From positions 105,266 through 169,265 of the forward strand of contig JAPEVF010000035.1 in assembly GCA_029747585.1 (NCBI GenBank): 64,000 nt of DNA, read 5' to 3'. Both the position numbers and the translations under genes were made by a program. This document shows, piece by piece, positions 46,840 to 59,683 of the stretch. The stretch is from Pleurotus djamor (lineage: Eukaryota; Basidiomycota; Agaricomycetes; Agaricales; Pleurotaceae). The notes under the pieces were generated by a model. It had not been told where the DNA came from. It searched no databases and saw only the letters and a program-made list of their open reading frames with translations. Each line of letters opens with the position of its first letter. Position 1 is the stretch's first letter.

Positions 46840-48200
46840 CGCTTCTGCTTGAAGGTGAGGGATGGGAAGGGGCCAAGGGCGAGGCGAGGGCGAGGGAGGA
46901 ATGTGAAAATTTATAGAAGCTGTGACCGTGCGCATATTTGGTTTAAACTCGGGATGTAATTTGACATGTCTCTCCATGCATCTAAGTATGAGTCAACGAC
47001 GGCAAGAAGAGGTAATTTCCGGCATGGATGGGGGAAGAACAATGGAGAAAACACGTACCTCTAGGCTCTAGGGGATATCTGAGAGCGTAGCAGTGAAAGT
47101 AACTTATTGAGGAAGACCCACGGACATGGGTACTCCATATCCAGGTAGGTTTGCTGATAGGTTAGCAGTAGAATTGTTTACGCTCGAATTTCGAGTAGGA
47201 CTGAGGGGTCGTTCAATACCGAGTAGCAGCTCGACCTCCGGTTTTGAGGATTGTGTCCTTCTTCTAAGCGCTTGATCTTGCTGCTACCTATTTCAGATGA
47301 TTTAATATGCTCCTCTGACTGATGATGAAGCTAAAATCATGGTGGGATGCTTTGACACGGGGCATTGAAGGCGAGAGGTGCGACTTCGTCCCCTAATATA
47401 CTCCTGAGATGAATAGCGCTGAGGAAAGGCCTAAGCAACGCCACAGAGAAGCTTCCACGGTCCCATGTACTACATAGAAAGAAGCTTGCGAGGCATTCGA
47501 AGTACATTCGCAGGAAAAACTGCACATATGAAGGCTCTTTCCTTCTTTTCTCTAAAACAATCACCTTCAACGTCTAGAGCTACGGCGCTGCAGCAAGTGA
47601 GATCCCTCCTTTTGCTCTGTTCTGTGCTCATTGATATCGTTTAGAAGTGAGCCTTACTTTGCTTGAGGATTCTTTCCATCCACATAGTTTGAATTCAGAA
47701 CTCTACTACGCTGTGTCCTGTGATAGAAGAGCCGCTGATATTATCTTACGGTCACGTACTCGCAGATTATCCGCATGTTTTTGTGTGTCTTGAAAGTGAA
47801 GATCGGCGTGTTGGGTACACTGAGGAGGGGATCCTAGCCCCTGTCATCCTGCCCCTTCGGAGCTGAAATTGAGTTCGGGTGACTGCACGCGAGCGCTCCG
47901 ATAGATCTTCTNCTTCCCCCACCATCCCCTCCCCTTCCCTCCCGTCCGACGCTCTTTGACCGCCAAAAGACACGACGACGATGTAAAAGGCTGTCTGTAT
48001 ATCTTTTGAATAACGTCTCGGGTGCGTGTCCCTCAATGCTGCGACTCTGACGTGATTTTGACNGATACNCNCACTTTTTCAGACTAGTCTATCTATACGC
48101 GCCGTATCCTCGGTATGGCTTCGCTGACTCTGTGTGGGATCAAAGAGGTACTTGGAGGAGAGGGGATGGGGTAACGACTGGATAGCCAGCGTCTACTAGA
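46840..48200. other. Gene-free stretch with isolated n
   Basis: No gene supported. n at 47912, and several n at 48063-48071. Confidence 0.4.
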
Positions 48201-48249
48201 ACCTTGGACCCCAGTACCTCGGAGAGACCGATTCAGAGGATCAAGCCTA

Positions 48250-51200
48250 TCCCACTCCTTGAATTCTCGTTTTTCGACATTCAAACGTTCCCGCTCACAA
48301 CTATGAAGTCCGCCATTGCAGAGATACTCTTTTGGTCCTCTGAATGCATCGATAACCGTATCCTTATTGTGGTACGTGAATTTTCTTANTTTTTTGTTTT
48401 CCTTACTGACAGGCTCGCTTTTCCTCTGCCTTTTCTTCCCTAGGTATCGTCTCATCCAACTTCGGGAACCTTTCCTGGCAGCTTTACGCATATCCGCTAG
48501 TGAAAGGATCTCCGTTTAATCCCACAGCGGATTCCTTCGTCGCAGGTATGGATTTTGGAGGTTGGATGGCTTAAGGCAGCTTTTTTCGGGCGGCTCGGGT
48601 TGAGGTCAAGTTGAGGTAGATGTCGAGTAGAGGGTGGCTTCAGACAGACGCGATCTCAGGGTGGAAGAAGCTTGAAGATGGCGCTGCTATCAACTCTCGA
48701 ACCTACGCCCATTTCTCATATCTCATGAGAAAGACGGTCCTCAACGCAAAACCCATCATATATCTTTGTACTCAGCACCAGCCCCACTCATGTCCCCCGT
48801 AAATTCGTTGCATCTACCATGGACACCAAGCAACGCACCGATCACCTCCTCTACGAAGCCCTGATCCTTGTTCCCTCTCCTTCTCAGTCGTGCAAATGGT
48901 TGTGGAAGAGCGGAGGAGACAGGCTTGCCTCATCCGCTACAGTGCTGAAAATGACCCAGAGCATAGGTCTTTTTCCTTGATGTCAATATCGATGTCCCAG
49001 ATCCTGGCTCGTTTCCGACGTGCCATCCCCTCTTATGATCATGGCTTGAGCTCGTCGTGCTGCGCTGTGATGGTCGGTTTGACCTAGGAATGGATGAAGC
49101 TGGCTGAGCTGATTCGTTGTGCGTTACCATACCTCTTTGCTTCTCACGTCTTTGACCGACACCCTTGTCTCCTCCAGCTTCTTCACGCAAGCTTTCTGTC
49201 ACAACACATGCCTCTATATTGGCTGCAAGAATCCCCTCAGGATGCTTAAGGCCTTCCTCAGCCTCCCTCTGCACCTCGGTCGGATTGGAAGTTCATGGAG
49301 ATAGACCAGTTATCGGGGAGCTTCAAGTTCAAGTTGATGGAGATGCCGAGGGATGGTGGAGGTAGATTTGGTCTCGATGAAGCAACATTCGAACGCGGCG
49401 CTACCATGACCACCCAGGCTCAACAACGTTGAACCGTCCTTGATCACCCTCTGGGACATTCTCCGTCATGCCCCTATCAGAACCTCGACAAGAGCCACCA
49501 CGCACTGACCAACTCAAGAAACATGGTCTCCTTCTCTGTCCCCGCCTTCAGTTGTGCAGTCACCAGCGCCCCTCATTGTCCATGAGCCTCCGCTGCGCTG
49601 CTCGTCTCCTCCCTTCTCGGCCTACCCTGATGCAATCTCACACGCCATACTTCACATCCATCCCTCAACGGCAGCGATGGATGACGAAGAGAACGATTAT
49701 TGGTATCAACGCTGGGGTTTTTGAATCTCCTCCCGTCTCTCAACATCGACCTCATCACCTATCCCGCTATCTCGAGTACGTCACCAACAATACACGCTAC
49801 CTTAACGCAGCCCCGTCAACGCTACTGCCGTCTCCTCGGCTCGTACCCTATGAAATTGGGATCCGAAGGTGACGCACGCATTATGCGAAACTCGAGAAAA
49901 ACACACGCAGGTGGAGTGGAAGCTGTCATCAAGTTGATTGAACGTCTGTTCCGCCCAGATGCTACCATCACCACCAGCTGGTGGGAAAGGTTGGCCAGGG
50001 CTTACGATGGTCTGTAGAGTATCATCGTTGATACCATCATGCCATCCGCAACGGGAACCTTGAAAGGATTGTCCAGACAATGACGACCAGGGACGCAAGG
50101 CGTTTTGTGGCTTTAATTTTTGTCGAATTCAGAGATATAAAACCATGTCACGCGAAAACTGTGGGTATAAGATCCAGAGAAAACGCTAGATCGAAAGAGT
50201 TTACTTTCGTGCTGAGCGCTGAGTACTGAGTGGTAACCCTCGTTGAAGGGCGAGACACGAAGCACAACTGCGAAGTAAAACGAGAAAGAGAGCAGATCTC
50301 GGTGGGAGGCCCTAACAGCCAAGCAACGCAAACATGTAAGTATTTTCTCCCCACCATCTCCATCTCTTGTCCCTCGAAATCCCTTATAATCTATGCTTGT
50401 CGTGTCTGTTTTTCGCCGGCTCACACCTAAAATTATAGGTCATCGAAAGGCATATCCATATAACTGTGGTGCGTGAAACTTTCTAACTTCTAAGACCGAC
50501 AAATCTGATTTCCATTACTCTTAGCCATGGTTTCTCCACCTTCGGGACCCTTTTTTGGCAGCGTTACGCCCCCCAGTTAGTTGAAGGGGTGGCTCTGTCA
50601 AGCCTCCAGTCGTCTCCTACATTTCGGTAGACGATCTAGGTTTAAGCGTCTTTTTTTCCGGTCGGTTCTCTATGAGGAAGAACCTTGAAGACAGCAACAC
50701 GGCCCGCCTACCATCACGAAGATCGCAGCAGCACCCTCCTCACCCCGGCGTTTTCGAATGCAGACCTTTTTCTGGCTGAATCCGCTGAATTCACACGAAA
50801 ACGTTGGGTCTTCGACCAGCCATTGACCAACTCATAGCGACCCTTCTCTCCATCCCTCCCGTGCTCCTCAGTAACCAATACCGCCGTCATCTTCCTCTCT
50901 GCGTACACACTGTCACCGTAAGGGGTGCCAAGCGATCCGCGTACCAGTTCCTTCCACAGCTCATGATGCTCGTGCCGTCTCTCTTCTCCCCATTCGAATG
51001 GCCGTCAAGTCTGACAATACAGGAAGGCGTAGACAGTGCTCAAGATTAATGAACTAGCCTGCTACCACCATCGATGTCGATTTCCCATGTTGTGGTTCGA
51101 CTTGCTGTCATCCATGGCAAGCCTCCGTACCGTCCTGGATTTAACCCGTTCCGCTGTAGGAGGTCGGTTCGGATGGGGGGGGATGTACGTACCTGAATGA

Positions 51201-52200
51201 CTGTCACATCCATGGTGCGTAATCATCTCTGTTTCCATCTCAATCTCTGACTGACGAGCGATCGCCTCTTCCAGATTCTCCAGGCACGCTCTCCATTTCA
51301 CCTCAGGCGTCGATGCTACCCACAAGAGTGGCTTCGAGATGAGCTTCTCGTAGGCGTATCGGTGTAGGTTGGCAGGTTCTCGGGCCGATTCATGGGGAGC
51401 TTCCGGTTCGAGTCGGGTGAGATGCCGAGAGGTTGAAGATCGAGTTTACTCATGACGAAGAAGCTTTCGCGTTCGAACACCACGCTGTTACCATCGCTCA
51501 ACCTCGAGAGCTGGAACCTGCCCATTTCCCCCGCCACGAATATTGTCTCTTTTCTCAAGGATCCACCAGCATAGCTGCGAGGAAAGACGACGCATCGACC
51601 ACACACCTGAACAACTCCAGAGATATATACGTTCTCTCCACCTCCACCTCTGCCTTCACCTTCACCCTCATTGATCTTTCACTGCTTGTTCGCTGCTTGT
51701 CCTCCCCCAAGACGGGCGTCAAACTATGCGCCTCCTCCTTACCGCATGGTCATCTCGGACCAGCCATACCCCACATCTGTATCCCAAAGGTGATGGCGTA
51801 CGAAGATGAAGGAAAAGTCTCCTCCATCGACTGTCTTCCTGCGGTCGTCTTCCCTGTTCATCAACATCAACCATGGATCCCTATGCCCTAGCGGCGTATA
51901 TTCGATGTCAAGGCTCGTCTGGCCGTGGTTGGACGATCCGCTAACGAAGGGGTTACCTTCCTGGTCAGCAGCTTGGGTTTGGGAGGCTCGATGGGTAGGA
52001 TGAAGACCAAAGCCAACGAAGCTTGGGTCCAACAGCGATCCCGCGTACAAGCATACCCTTCCTCCACCTCGCCGCGTCGAAGTCCTTGATGACAATCTAT
52101 GATTGTTGATCTTCCACCACATGCCCATCAGCCTCTCTTGCATGGGTCCCTTTCGACAAGGTACCAACGTTTGAACGTTCAACCATTGCTTCCGTAGAGT
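48250..52200. repeat. Diverged tandem duplication, unit about 2.05 kb
   Basis: Anchors recur in order at a near-constant distance: CTTCGGGAAC/CTTCGGGACC near 48466 and 50540; GCAGCTTTTTTCGGGCGG versus GCGTCTTTTTTTCCGGTCGG near 48575 and 50645; GGGGAGCTTC and GATGCCGAG near 49315-49345 and 51392-51425; ACTCAAGAAAC versus CTCCAGAGAT near 49510 and 51615. No intact gene survives in either unit, and frames are broken by stops. It may be a duplicated dead gene or an old transposon; the family is not recognised. Confidence 0.5.
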
Positions 52201-52462
52201 AGTCCATTTCCCCCAGTTGCATGGCTACTGTTTTCTCTTCTTCGTTATTGGTTTGTTTCATGGTACTCTCTTACTATACAGTCGACGCATCTTTCTTATC
52301 CACTTATATTTCTTGCACCCACAGACTATGATGTGTTTTTGATGCTTACTCACTTTCTGTACGCCTCTCGTAGCCGCAGGATGCCAGGTGTTTTTGCATT
52401 TCCTTTGTATCTCCTTCTTTCGCAAATGCATGGACACCGTTTCATCAGGACTTTTACATGCA

Positions 52463-52494
52463 ACTTGCTCAAGCTTGCTCGAGCTTGAGCAAGT
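52463..52494. repeat. Perfect hairpin, 13-bp arms, 6-nt loop
   Basis: ACTTGCTCAAGCT, loop TGCTCG, then AGCTTGAGCAAGT, followed by an A run. Downstream (to about 52690) the DNA is rich in CGAAAAG and CTTTTCG in both orientations. It may belong to the element whose end is at 52868-52893. Confidence 0.7.
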
Positions 52495-52867
52495 AAAAAA
52501 AGCCCGAAAGTTCGACAAAAAGGCCGAAAAGCTTGAAAAGTAGACAAGCAACGTAGAATGACCAAAAAAGTGACCCCAAATATAAGGCTAGCTTTTTGGA
52601 TTTTGGTGCAACTTTTCGCACTTTTCGCTTACTTTTCGGACTTGCTCCCTTGGGGAAAAGCGCGAAAAGTTGGTAAGTAAAAAAGTAATATGTAAATTCC
52701 CTGATGCACCGAATTTCGCACACTCTCGATTCATCCACTTCGGTACGCCCTTCCCTCAAGGGACGATGTCTGATTTTTTGTACACATATACCTCTCAAAT
52801 GCATACATTAGCTTGGGAAGAAGTACTCGGGTTCAATCAATAAATGTCAGCCAAAACCATTTTCGGT

Positions 52868-52893
52868 GCGCGATTACTTTTGGCGGCCACGAG
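52868..52893. repeat. End of a second TA-type element
   Basis: Identical to the 26-bp terminal repeat of the element at 40968-41666 and again followed by TA (52894-52895). Likeness extends inward (to about 52835). No clear opposite end was found within about 450 bp to the left. Confidence 0.75.
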
Positions 52894-53186
52894 TACTTAC
52901 GGATTTCGCGTTTTACTTATTTAAGGTCAATATATTTACTTATCTCTCCTTTTTCCACATCCTCTATTCTCAATCCATTCTGCACAAATTTAGCAAGCGG
53001 TCCATACAAGACACTCACAAAAAGCTGATACTACAAGGAGAAGGAAAAAGCAAGAATGATAGATAGTCTTTTATCCAGTCTGGACTCTGTGAGTCCGTTC
53101 CATAGTGTGGTATCATCTTAACTGGCGCACGAGGATGACAACCCCAAGCCTAGAATTCCTGTCAGATGCAGGCCAGCTTCGAGGTC

Positions 53187-55556
53187 TCAAATGTCTTCCT
53201 TGTCAGTGACAGGCGACTGTTGGCGAAGGAATAGTTTGATAAGAGCGAGAATAGAAGCCAAAGGCACAAACCTGGACATCGGTCTCCGAGTCCATCACAG
53301 TTAATGCCCGGTCCCGAGAGAATTCATGCGTACGATCGATCAGGATGGAGATGCCAGTAGGCTTCTGTTGTATGAAAAGCAAGCAACCGGTGGATGTGGG
53401 TAAGGGATGTCTCGAAGAAACACACTTTAATAGCATACCTTTGAGCCTGAAATGCACGAACTCGGTCCGCCGCGAAAGGACGGGAAGAGGGTATCACACT
53501 CGTCCGCGAGACTTCGGATGTCCTGCCTGGCATTGAGAGTCGCCAACAAAGAATTCGAGTACACTAAAGAGATAAATCGCCAAAAGATCAGCTCTTGACC
53601 AGATCCATGAAGATGACGACCATCCTCGTGGACGAGAGGCAATGGGGGTCAGGGAAGTTTGATGAACAAGATGAACGTACGTCTACCCAAGCTGAAGTAA
53701 AAGGTAACATAGATCAGTGTATTCCCCCATACGAGAATCTGTCAAAGGAAGAACGGGCCGTTTAGCACTGCCACATGGCTGGATGTAAAACGCATCAGAT
53801 TAGCTGCACTTACCGAAACGAGGGAGGCGCAAGCGCAGATGGAAGTAAGCAAGCCTGTGTTGACAGTGAATATGATCTGTAGAGCAAGAAGGGAGAATTC
53901 GCTGTAATATGGCAAGAAGGTCCATCGGTTTTGAAGATAGACGCACCAGTCGACTAATCATCGTATCGGACCTGATGTCGCAAAACGTCGCGAAATCAAG
54001 GCAACGTGGTGTAGTGAACGGGACGAAGGTGGACGGGAAGTAAGAGGAAAAGTGACGAACGCAATCAGCCAAGATAAGACACATTCAACCAACTAGGGAA
54101 ATGAACCCACTTTTTGAAGCCTGTGCGCGAGCGGTGCAAAAGGTACACCAAAGATGCAGCGATTAGCGCGTCACCTGTAGCCGCAAGGATGTTCACTGCC
54201 ATCGAGAGACCCTAGAAACGTTCACACCATAGAAAAGCGAACACATGAGAAACTCCCAAAGCGGAGTCACTATCGCCAAACCTTCAATTCACCAAGCTCC
54301 GCCCAGGTGTGGTTTTTGAGCCCTAGCCTGTTTGATGCGTGATTTGAGAAGAGAGGGGCCTACTAGGGTGACCTAACCACGTACGATTTGACTGTGAAAA
54401 CTATCGCGCAGTGAGTTAAGCATCGATGTCAAAACGATGGTGGAAAGTGGGTGGACTAACCAAGGGAGCAAACTTGGAAAGGCGACAACAATGAGCAATG
54501 TTTCATGAGACGAGGCCTCAGTAATTGGCATACCAAATTCTGCTAGCACGAGGCAAACCTGCAGGGCCGATGAAACGCTCGTTCGGTCCAGGATAAGGAT
54601 GATGGAGCATTTACCACAACGAATGTTAATGGCCTATTTTTGTTGCTCACTAAAAACCCATGGGTCGTCCGCAAAACCGTGAAGAACGAGGAGAAACTTA
54701 CTTCGCCAGACACGCATCGTCAAGAAGCTTTGTACGAGAAGGCAAATGAGACTCTGGAGAAGGTTAAGCGATCTAGTTAGCGGAGTGAGAGCATGATTTT
54801 GGCGTACGTTAAACAAGACTTCGGCCTGCGATCTTCTAAGTGAGCGTTCAGGACAGGTGAGGAGGGCGTCTTACAAGGATGCTCCTAAAGGGTGGATTAG
54901 GCTGAACATCGTCGTATGAGCATATTTGAGCTTGCCAAACAATTTTTCCTAGCTCAGCTGGGATCGCATAATGTGTGACAAGATAGTAATAGACTTTGGG
55001 GAGGTTGTCAGATCAGAGGGTTGCCGGAAGGGAGCCGTTAGTGTCGACTGACCAGTGTGTGTGATGAGGGCTTGGTGTATAGTGTCGAATACCCAGACGC
55101 CAGCGACCTATTTAATGACGCCTAGAATGAGCCACAGAAGAGGGAGCGGAAAGTATTCGGAACGGTACAAACAAGATATTTAATGTGCAACATATCCTAG
55201 AATGCGAAAGTTTCTAACCCTCTACTGCATAATAACATCAATGAAACTTACTTTGGAGTACTTTTGAAAGTAATACCATGTCTGGATGCTAGACGCTGTG
55301 TCCATAAAAGATGAGTCGGGTGACAGCGCGACGGTCAAGTAAGAGAGACATACCGCCGTAGAGTCTATCATCATTATGAGCCTTGAGCCGAAGTTGGATG
55401 GATTTGACATAAATGTGATGCGCGACTTACACAGCAGCACAGATGGAACCAACGAGGGCAGCGCCCATCCTAAGAGCATCACGATAGTGAGTCGATCATC
55501 TTAGGAAGCTTCGAGGGAAGGACATACGTATTGTCGATTTGGAGGACGGCCGGCAT
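53187..55556 (-). CDS. DUF6534-type multi-pass membrane protein
   Basis: About fifteen very short exons from ATG 55556 (MPAVLQIDNT). Spliced blocks give QTWYYFQKYSK, VAGVWVFDTIHQALITHTVYYYL, EVLFN, SLICLLVQSFLTMRVWR, then an N-K-N-R-P-L loop and further helices. The conserved second half reads AVNILAATGDALIAASLVYLLHRSRTGF, S-D-T-M-I-S-R-L, FTVNTGLLTSICACASLVS and LYSNSLLATLNARQ, the hallmark of this basidiomycete family. The tail is hydrophilic and ends QSPVTDKEDI at a TGA at 53187-53189, after a last intron I infer. About seven helices expected; function unknown. The segment between IVW and EVLFN is the least certain. Confidence 0.8.
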
Positions 55557-56191
55557 GGCGAACGAACGTTTGAGGCTACAGGGACGGTGCACAAAGAGGG
55601 GACTTGCGTCAAACTTGCGTCGCAAGTTAGTTATATAAGAGGGAGGAAGGGATTGGAGAAGCACTACTCAGGGAGCACCCATCCCAATCCCCTCAGGGCG
55701 CAAGTCGTGGGAAAGAAACTTTTGGCTCGTGCGCAACATTGTCGATTTTATCGTTGTTTTATCGTTTCAAGTATAATAGAGTATATTACAGTGCGGCCAC
55801 AGGCCCTGGGTACCTCGCCTGTGACAGGAGAGTACTCACTGGGCACCACTGGGTACGTACCCTCTCGAATACCAGCTTCAAGCTTGAGCTTGAATATTGA
55901 ATACCAATTGTGGGCCAATGTTGTCCTCGGAGATCCCCGAATGGCAAAAGCCCCTATCGACTATCCCTAGCTTTGCCATTGTCGGCGACGCGCCTTTGGA
56001 TTCCAAATGCCACATTCTCTAAAGCTCATCCAAACTCTATCAGATAATCTTCACTAGTCTACCATACTATCACCTCACTAATTCATCATCTTCGCGTCTC
56101 TAACTTCGGTGTCGTGACTCAAAACGGACGCGTCTCGGAAGCTTGATAGTCAAAGGTTGCCCTCATTGTCAACGCATGTTGGCCACACTCT
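55557..56191. other. Intergenic
   Basis: No gene supported. Holds the upstream region of the DUF6534-type gene and the left flank of the inverted-repeat element. Confidence 0.4.
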
Positions 56192-57182
56192 CACCGCGGG
56201 CAAAGCAAATGTCACTTCCACTTCAAGTGACATAAGGTCACCTCGCCTACTTTGCTTTGTTTGATGACCAGCTGGGAATTACACAGCGCGCGACCATACA
56301 TTTTTGGGAGCAAAAAATCCTTGAATACAACTTTTCATTTTTGCGGCACCTTTCTGCCTCAAGAAAATGTTGAGTTTATCTACGAGAAAAATTATGAGGA
56401 AATGTTTGCTTTTTGTGAGGTTTTACCGGAACGAAAAGAAAGGATTTTTGCTCCCTTTGTCTTGAGCAAAAATCTCATCAAAACTTCACATTTTTGGAGT
56501 CTTTTTCGGATTGAAAAAGGGGGCCAAATTTCGTCTTTTCTCGCCTTTTTAGCAGGGGGAAGGACCATTTTTCTGCCCAAATCCACAATTTTTTGTGGAG
56601 AAAAATGGACGAAAAATGGAAGATTTTATTTGAATTTTTAGCGAGAAAAAATGTTACATTTTTCGCGGCTGTTTTACCCCGAGAAAGGCGATGAAAAGGT
56701 AGGATTTTTCTGACATTTTCTAGCAGGACAAATCAAGCGCTTTTCGCAAGGAAAAAGCCTGAATAAAACTTGATATTTTATTTATAACATTTTTCGTGTT
56801 CAAAAATAGATGGCCGCACGCTGTGTTAGCTCATCAATCTCACCGCGTCCATCTTCTCTCCTTTGGACAAAGAGCTTGATTTTGCACGCGCAACGATGAA
56901 TGGCCTAGATTATAAACTCTGCATTCGTCGTTGCGTTGGCACCTCATATATACTCTATATGATATATATAAGGGAGGGTAGTATACGAACGACGACGGCT
57001 TCGGCTTTGCAACCAGTCTGTTGGCGTGGAGTTGGCATGCAGCGCACAGTCCCATGTTGATAGAGCACCTTTTGTTTAGTAAGCCAAAGTGAGTCATCGC
57101 CAACAAAGGGTGGTTTTCAAAGGGCAGACGAGGTGACCTTATGTCACTCGAAGTTGAAGTGACATTTGCTTTGCCCGCGGTG
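56192..57182. mobile_element. 991-bp element with 54-bp terminal inverted repeats
   Basis: Ends CACCGCGGGCAAAGC... (56192-56245) and its reverse complement (57129-57182), matching at 52 of 54 positions by eye. TCT flanks both sides, so a 3-bp target duplication is likely. Each end has an internal palindrome (ATGTCACTT..AAGTGACAT). The interior is AT-rich, full of short AAAAAT/CGAAAAA motifs, and has no transposase. A CAC terminus with 3-bp duplication would fit a CACTA-like group, but that is inference. Confidence 0.82.
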
Positions 57183-57238
57183 TCTACGGTGGTCACTGTG
57201 GACGGCGGCTACCCACTCTAGACACTATAATCACCAAG

Positions 57239-58517
57239 ATGGTTCAAACCGATGCCTCACCACAGCGTCGCCGGTATCTCTCTGTCCTCGCCTCGAAATT
57301 TCATCCTCCCCATCCAGCTGTCCAAACATCTCTGTCTGCTGTCAATAACTGGAAGGCATGCCGATTCCCGAACAATCTGACGACCCAGATACTGTGCTCC
57401 AGCAAGGCCGTCCATTGTATCGTTTCGCTGCTGATACTGAAAAGTGAGGGCGAAGACTTTAATGGGGGTTCTTGGAGGCGTTTCAGGTAAGTTCTAAATC
57501 ACTAATGAGCGTTGCTTGTTTGTAACTTCTATAGATACCTACACGGAGGAAGAACTTATAAGCTGCATGTCATCGCTTCCAGTGCTGCTGTGCTTCGCGT
57601 GTGTTACCTTGTGCAGTCGACACTTACTCAAACCGATGGATGCGGTGACCTCCATTCACCCCGTTGTTCTTTGCTCCTCTCCTGTCATTTGCAGTTGACA
57701 CTGCTTCCTCAGGACGCCGCAATTTTCGAGGAATTCAACTGTTCCCGACCGTGGATCATCAACAAGAAGGACGCACCTTGGTTTTGCTCATCGAGCGACG
57801 TGGTTCCTCTACCACTTTCCTCTTCGCCTTCCCCTCCGCGCAAGCGTTTTCAACCCCTCCGTAGCACTTTTCATATTCTTGACCTTTCCTGTATTATCAG
57901 CCTCGGCCGCCTGCGCGGACATACTCACCTCATTTCGCTCATAGGCTAGACGCCGCAACGCAGCGATCGCTTAGGCTGCCCTCAGAGTTTTAGCCTTTAT
58001 CACTTCCCATCCGATGTCGCTGTAGCCATATGATGGGATTGTGCGCATCCTCTCATCATGCGATGTCAAGGTATCACGAGTTGGGAAAGGAGTGGAATGC
58101 TGTTGGGGTGCGTCCAGTTCTGCTCAAGTAAGACCTATCATAGACTTCATTCTCATGTGAGCCTAAATATCAACCGTAGACGAGTTTGTGCTCCAAACCA
58201 CAGCTCAGGGACGCGAGGGCCAGGCGGCGGAGACTCATGTATGATTCCAGTTTATAATGAATATCTGAATGTCCTCATGATGGCGTTTAATTTTGCTCAT
58301 TTCCTTATGCCTAATCAGAACCTGTTACCAACCTGTTACCTCCTCGAAGCTCCGAACCTGAAGTGCTTGCTGTGAGTCATTCACTCCAGAAAGAGCACGA
58401 TGATAAAGAAGGCTGGTTCCGTCAATGGCGCCACGGATGGATGCAGCTAGATTCTCTGGAAGCTGTATCGAGTCCAGCTGTAGCTATAGTCGGCTCTTGT
58501 GCTCGGCGTTTGAAATG
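57239..58517 (+). CDS. Possible unknown multi-exon gene beside the element
   Basis: Weak. Plausible exon pieces include MPIPEQSDDPDTVLQQGRPL (from about 57359), D-T-Y-T-E-E-E-L after an acceptor near 57533, and a last piece (58317-58517) with KEHDDKEGWFRQWRHGW. They could be spliced in various ways, and none resembles a family I know. The last piece overlaps the 3' end of the Crypton relic on the other strand. Probably a decayed or chance assembly. Confidence 0.25.
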
Positions 58518-59683
58518 ATTGTCTGCGATGTTGATGCCCAATCACAAAAGACTGCACCATTAAATGGAGGAAACCGGAAGATTGGCCGGTTGGGGTACTT
58601 AATAAATAACAAAGCCGTGTCCTGAAGGATAACCGTTCGCATGTGGATGAGAGTATCAAGGAAGTTCTTCCAGATCATCAGCAGCGTTTCCCAAGCGTTC
58701 ACGCCGGGCTTTGTGGGCTGTTTGCGCTTCTTCGACCCAAAGAAAAAATGAGGTGATCAACTCCGGTGGAGGGAATGATATGAGAGCATGTCAATCAATA
58801 GGGAAACTAGCAGTATGTCAATAGCCTACCCAGCTTGCTTCGAGGGAGAAAATATGTTTCCTGCTTGTGTGCGTTGAACGAGGCAGCTCCAATGATGGCC
58901 TCGACAGGGAGTGTGTGATTGTAGACAGAATACGAGCCTGCCTGACTCCCCGCTCCAAGACTCTTGGTATCTTCTCGTGATGCACCGTGATGACGTGCAC
59001 TGGCTGCGGCGTGGAGACGACCGGCGTGCGTGGACTTTGCAATGTTTTCCTCCAGCATCTTGTTGATTCGACGACGATGAGCTAAATGAGTGCGCATCAG
59101 GGAGTGTGTGAGTACTAGATGGTGAGTTCAAACTTACTATCGTAGCACATCTCCGAGGTATCACAGTCGTTTCCAGGGATTCGGGAAGAGCTTAATATCA
59201 TACCACGGCCGCTTCCCATACTCATCTGCACCATCAGCGTCAAACTGCGGCTCGAAGTCTGGTGAGGACTTTCCCTGGATGTGATATAAACCAAAGGAAT
59301 ATAAACACATGGCTCCATTAAAGGCGCAGAGCCCTGGGAGGCGATGGCGAAGAACCGTTTGTTCATCGTTCCGGCCTGTTACATTCGTCTTGCTTGAGTT
59401 TGATGAGAAAACAAGTGTCCGATTGGAAGAACAGTTGAGTGATACAGCCGAAGAAGGGACTCTTGAGAGGGACTTACTCTCTCAACCGCGTCGGGGCCTT
59501 TATCAAAAATCTTGACATCCGTCAACTTAATGTCAGACAATGCAAGCCGCCGTGTATTATCGCCTCGAAATGCTGTTGTGGTCGAGATCAGGAGCATTGC
59601 ACGATTGCGAAGGGACAGGGTAATCTGGCTTTTAGATGTCCCTGGCGCATAAATCCCAGAGGAGAGATGTGCCTCCGTTATGC
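58484..59683 (-). pseudogene. Crypton-type tyrosine recombinase / Ndc10-domain relic
   Basis: Spliced pieces read: AGITEAHLSS.., SLRNRAMLLISTTTAFRGDN (first catalytic Arg near 59566), GKTNVTGRND, A-D-E-Y-G-K-R-P-W-Y-D-I-K-L-F (a conserved Ndc10 block), M-C-Y-D, a basic H-R-R-R segment, then T-H-A-G-R (H-x-x-R box, about 59017-59028), Y-S-V-Y-N-H-T-L-P (nucleophile Tyr about 58921-58923), Y-F-L-P-R and, after an intron, IFRFPPFN. This order is that of Crypton recombinases, which excise and insert a DNA circle at short matching sites. A frame change after K-L-F-P and a missing N-terminus make it a relic, though the catalytic residues remain. No ends or target copies identified. Confidence 0.8.

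Noticed and set aside
56252..56641. Frame of 129 codons inside the 991-bp element
   Set aside because: Phe/Lys-rich translation of AT-rich short repeats; no transposase motif.
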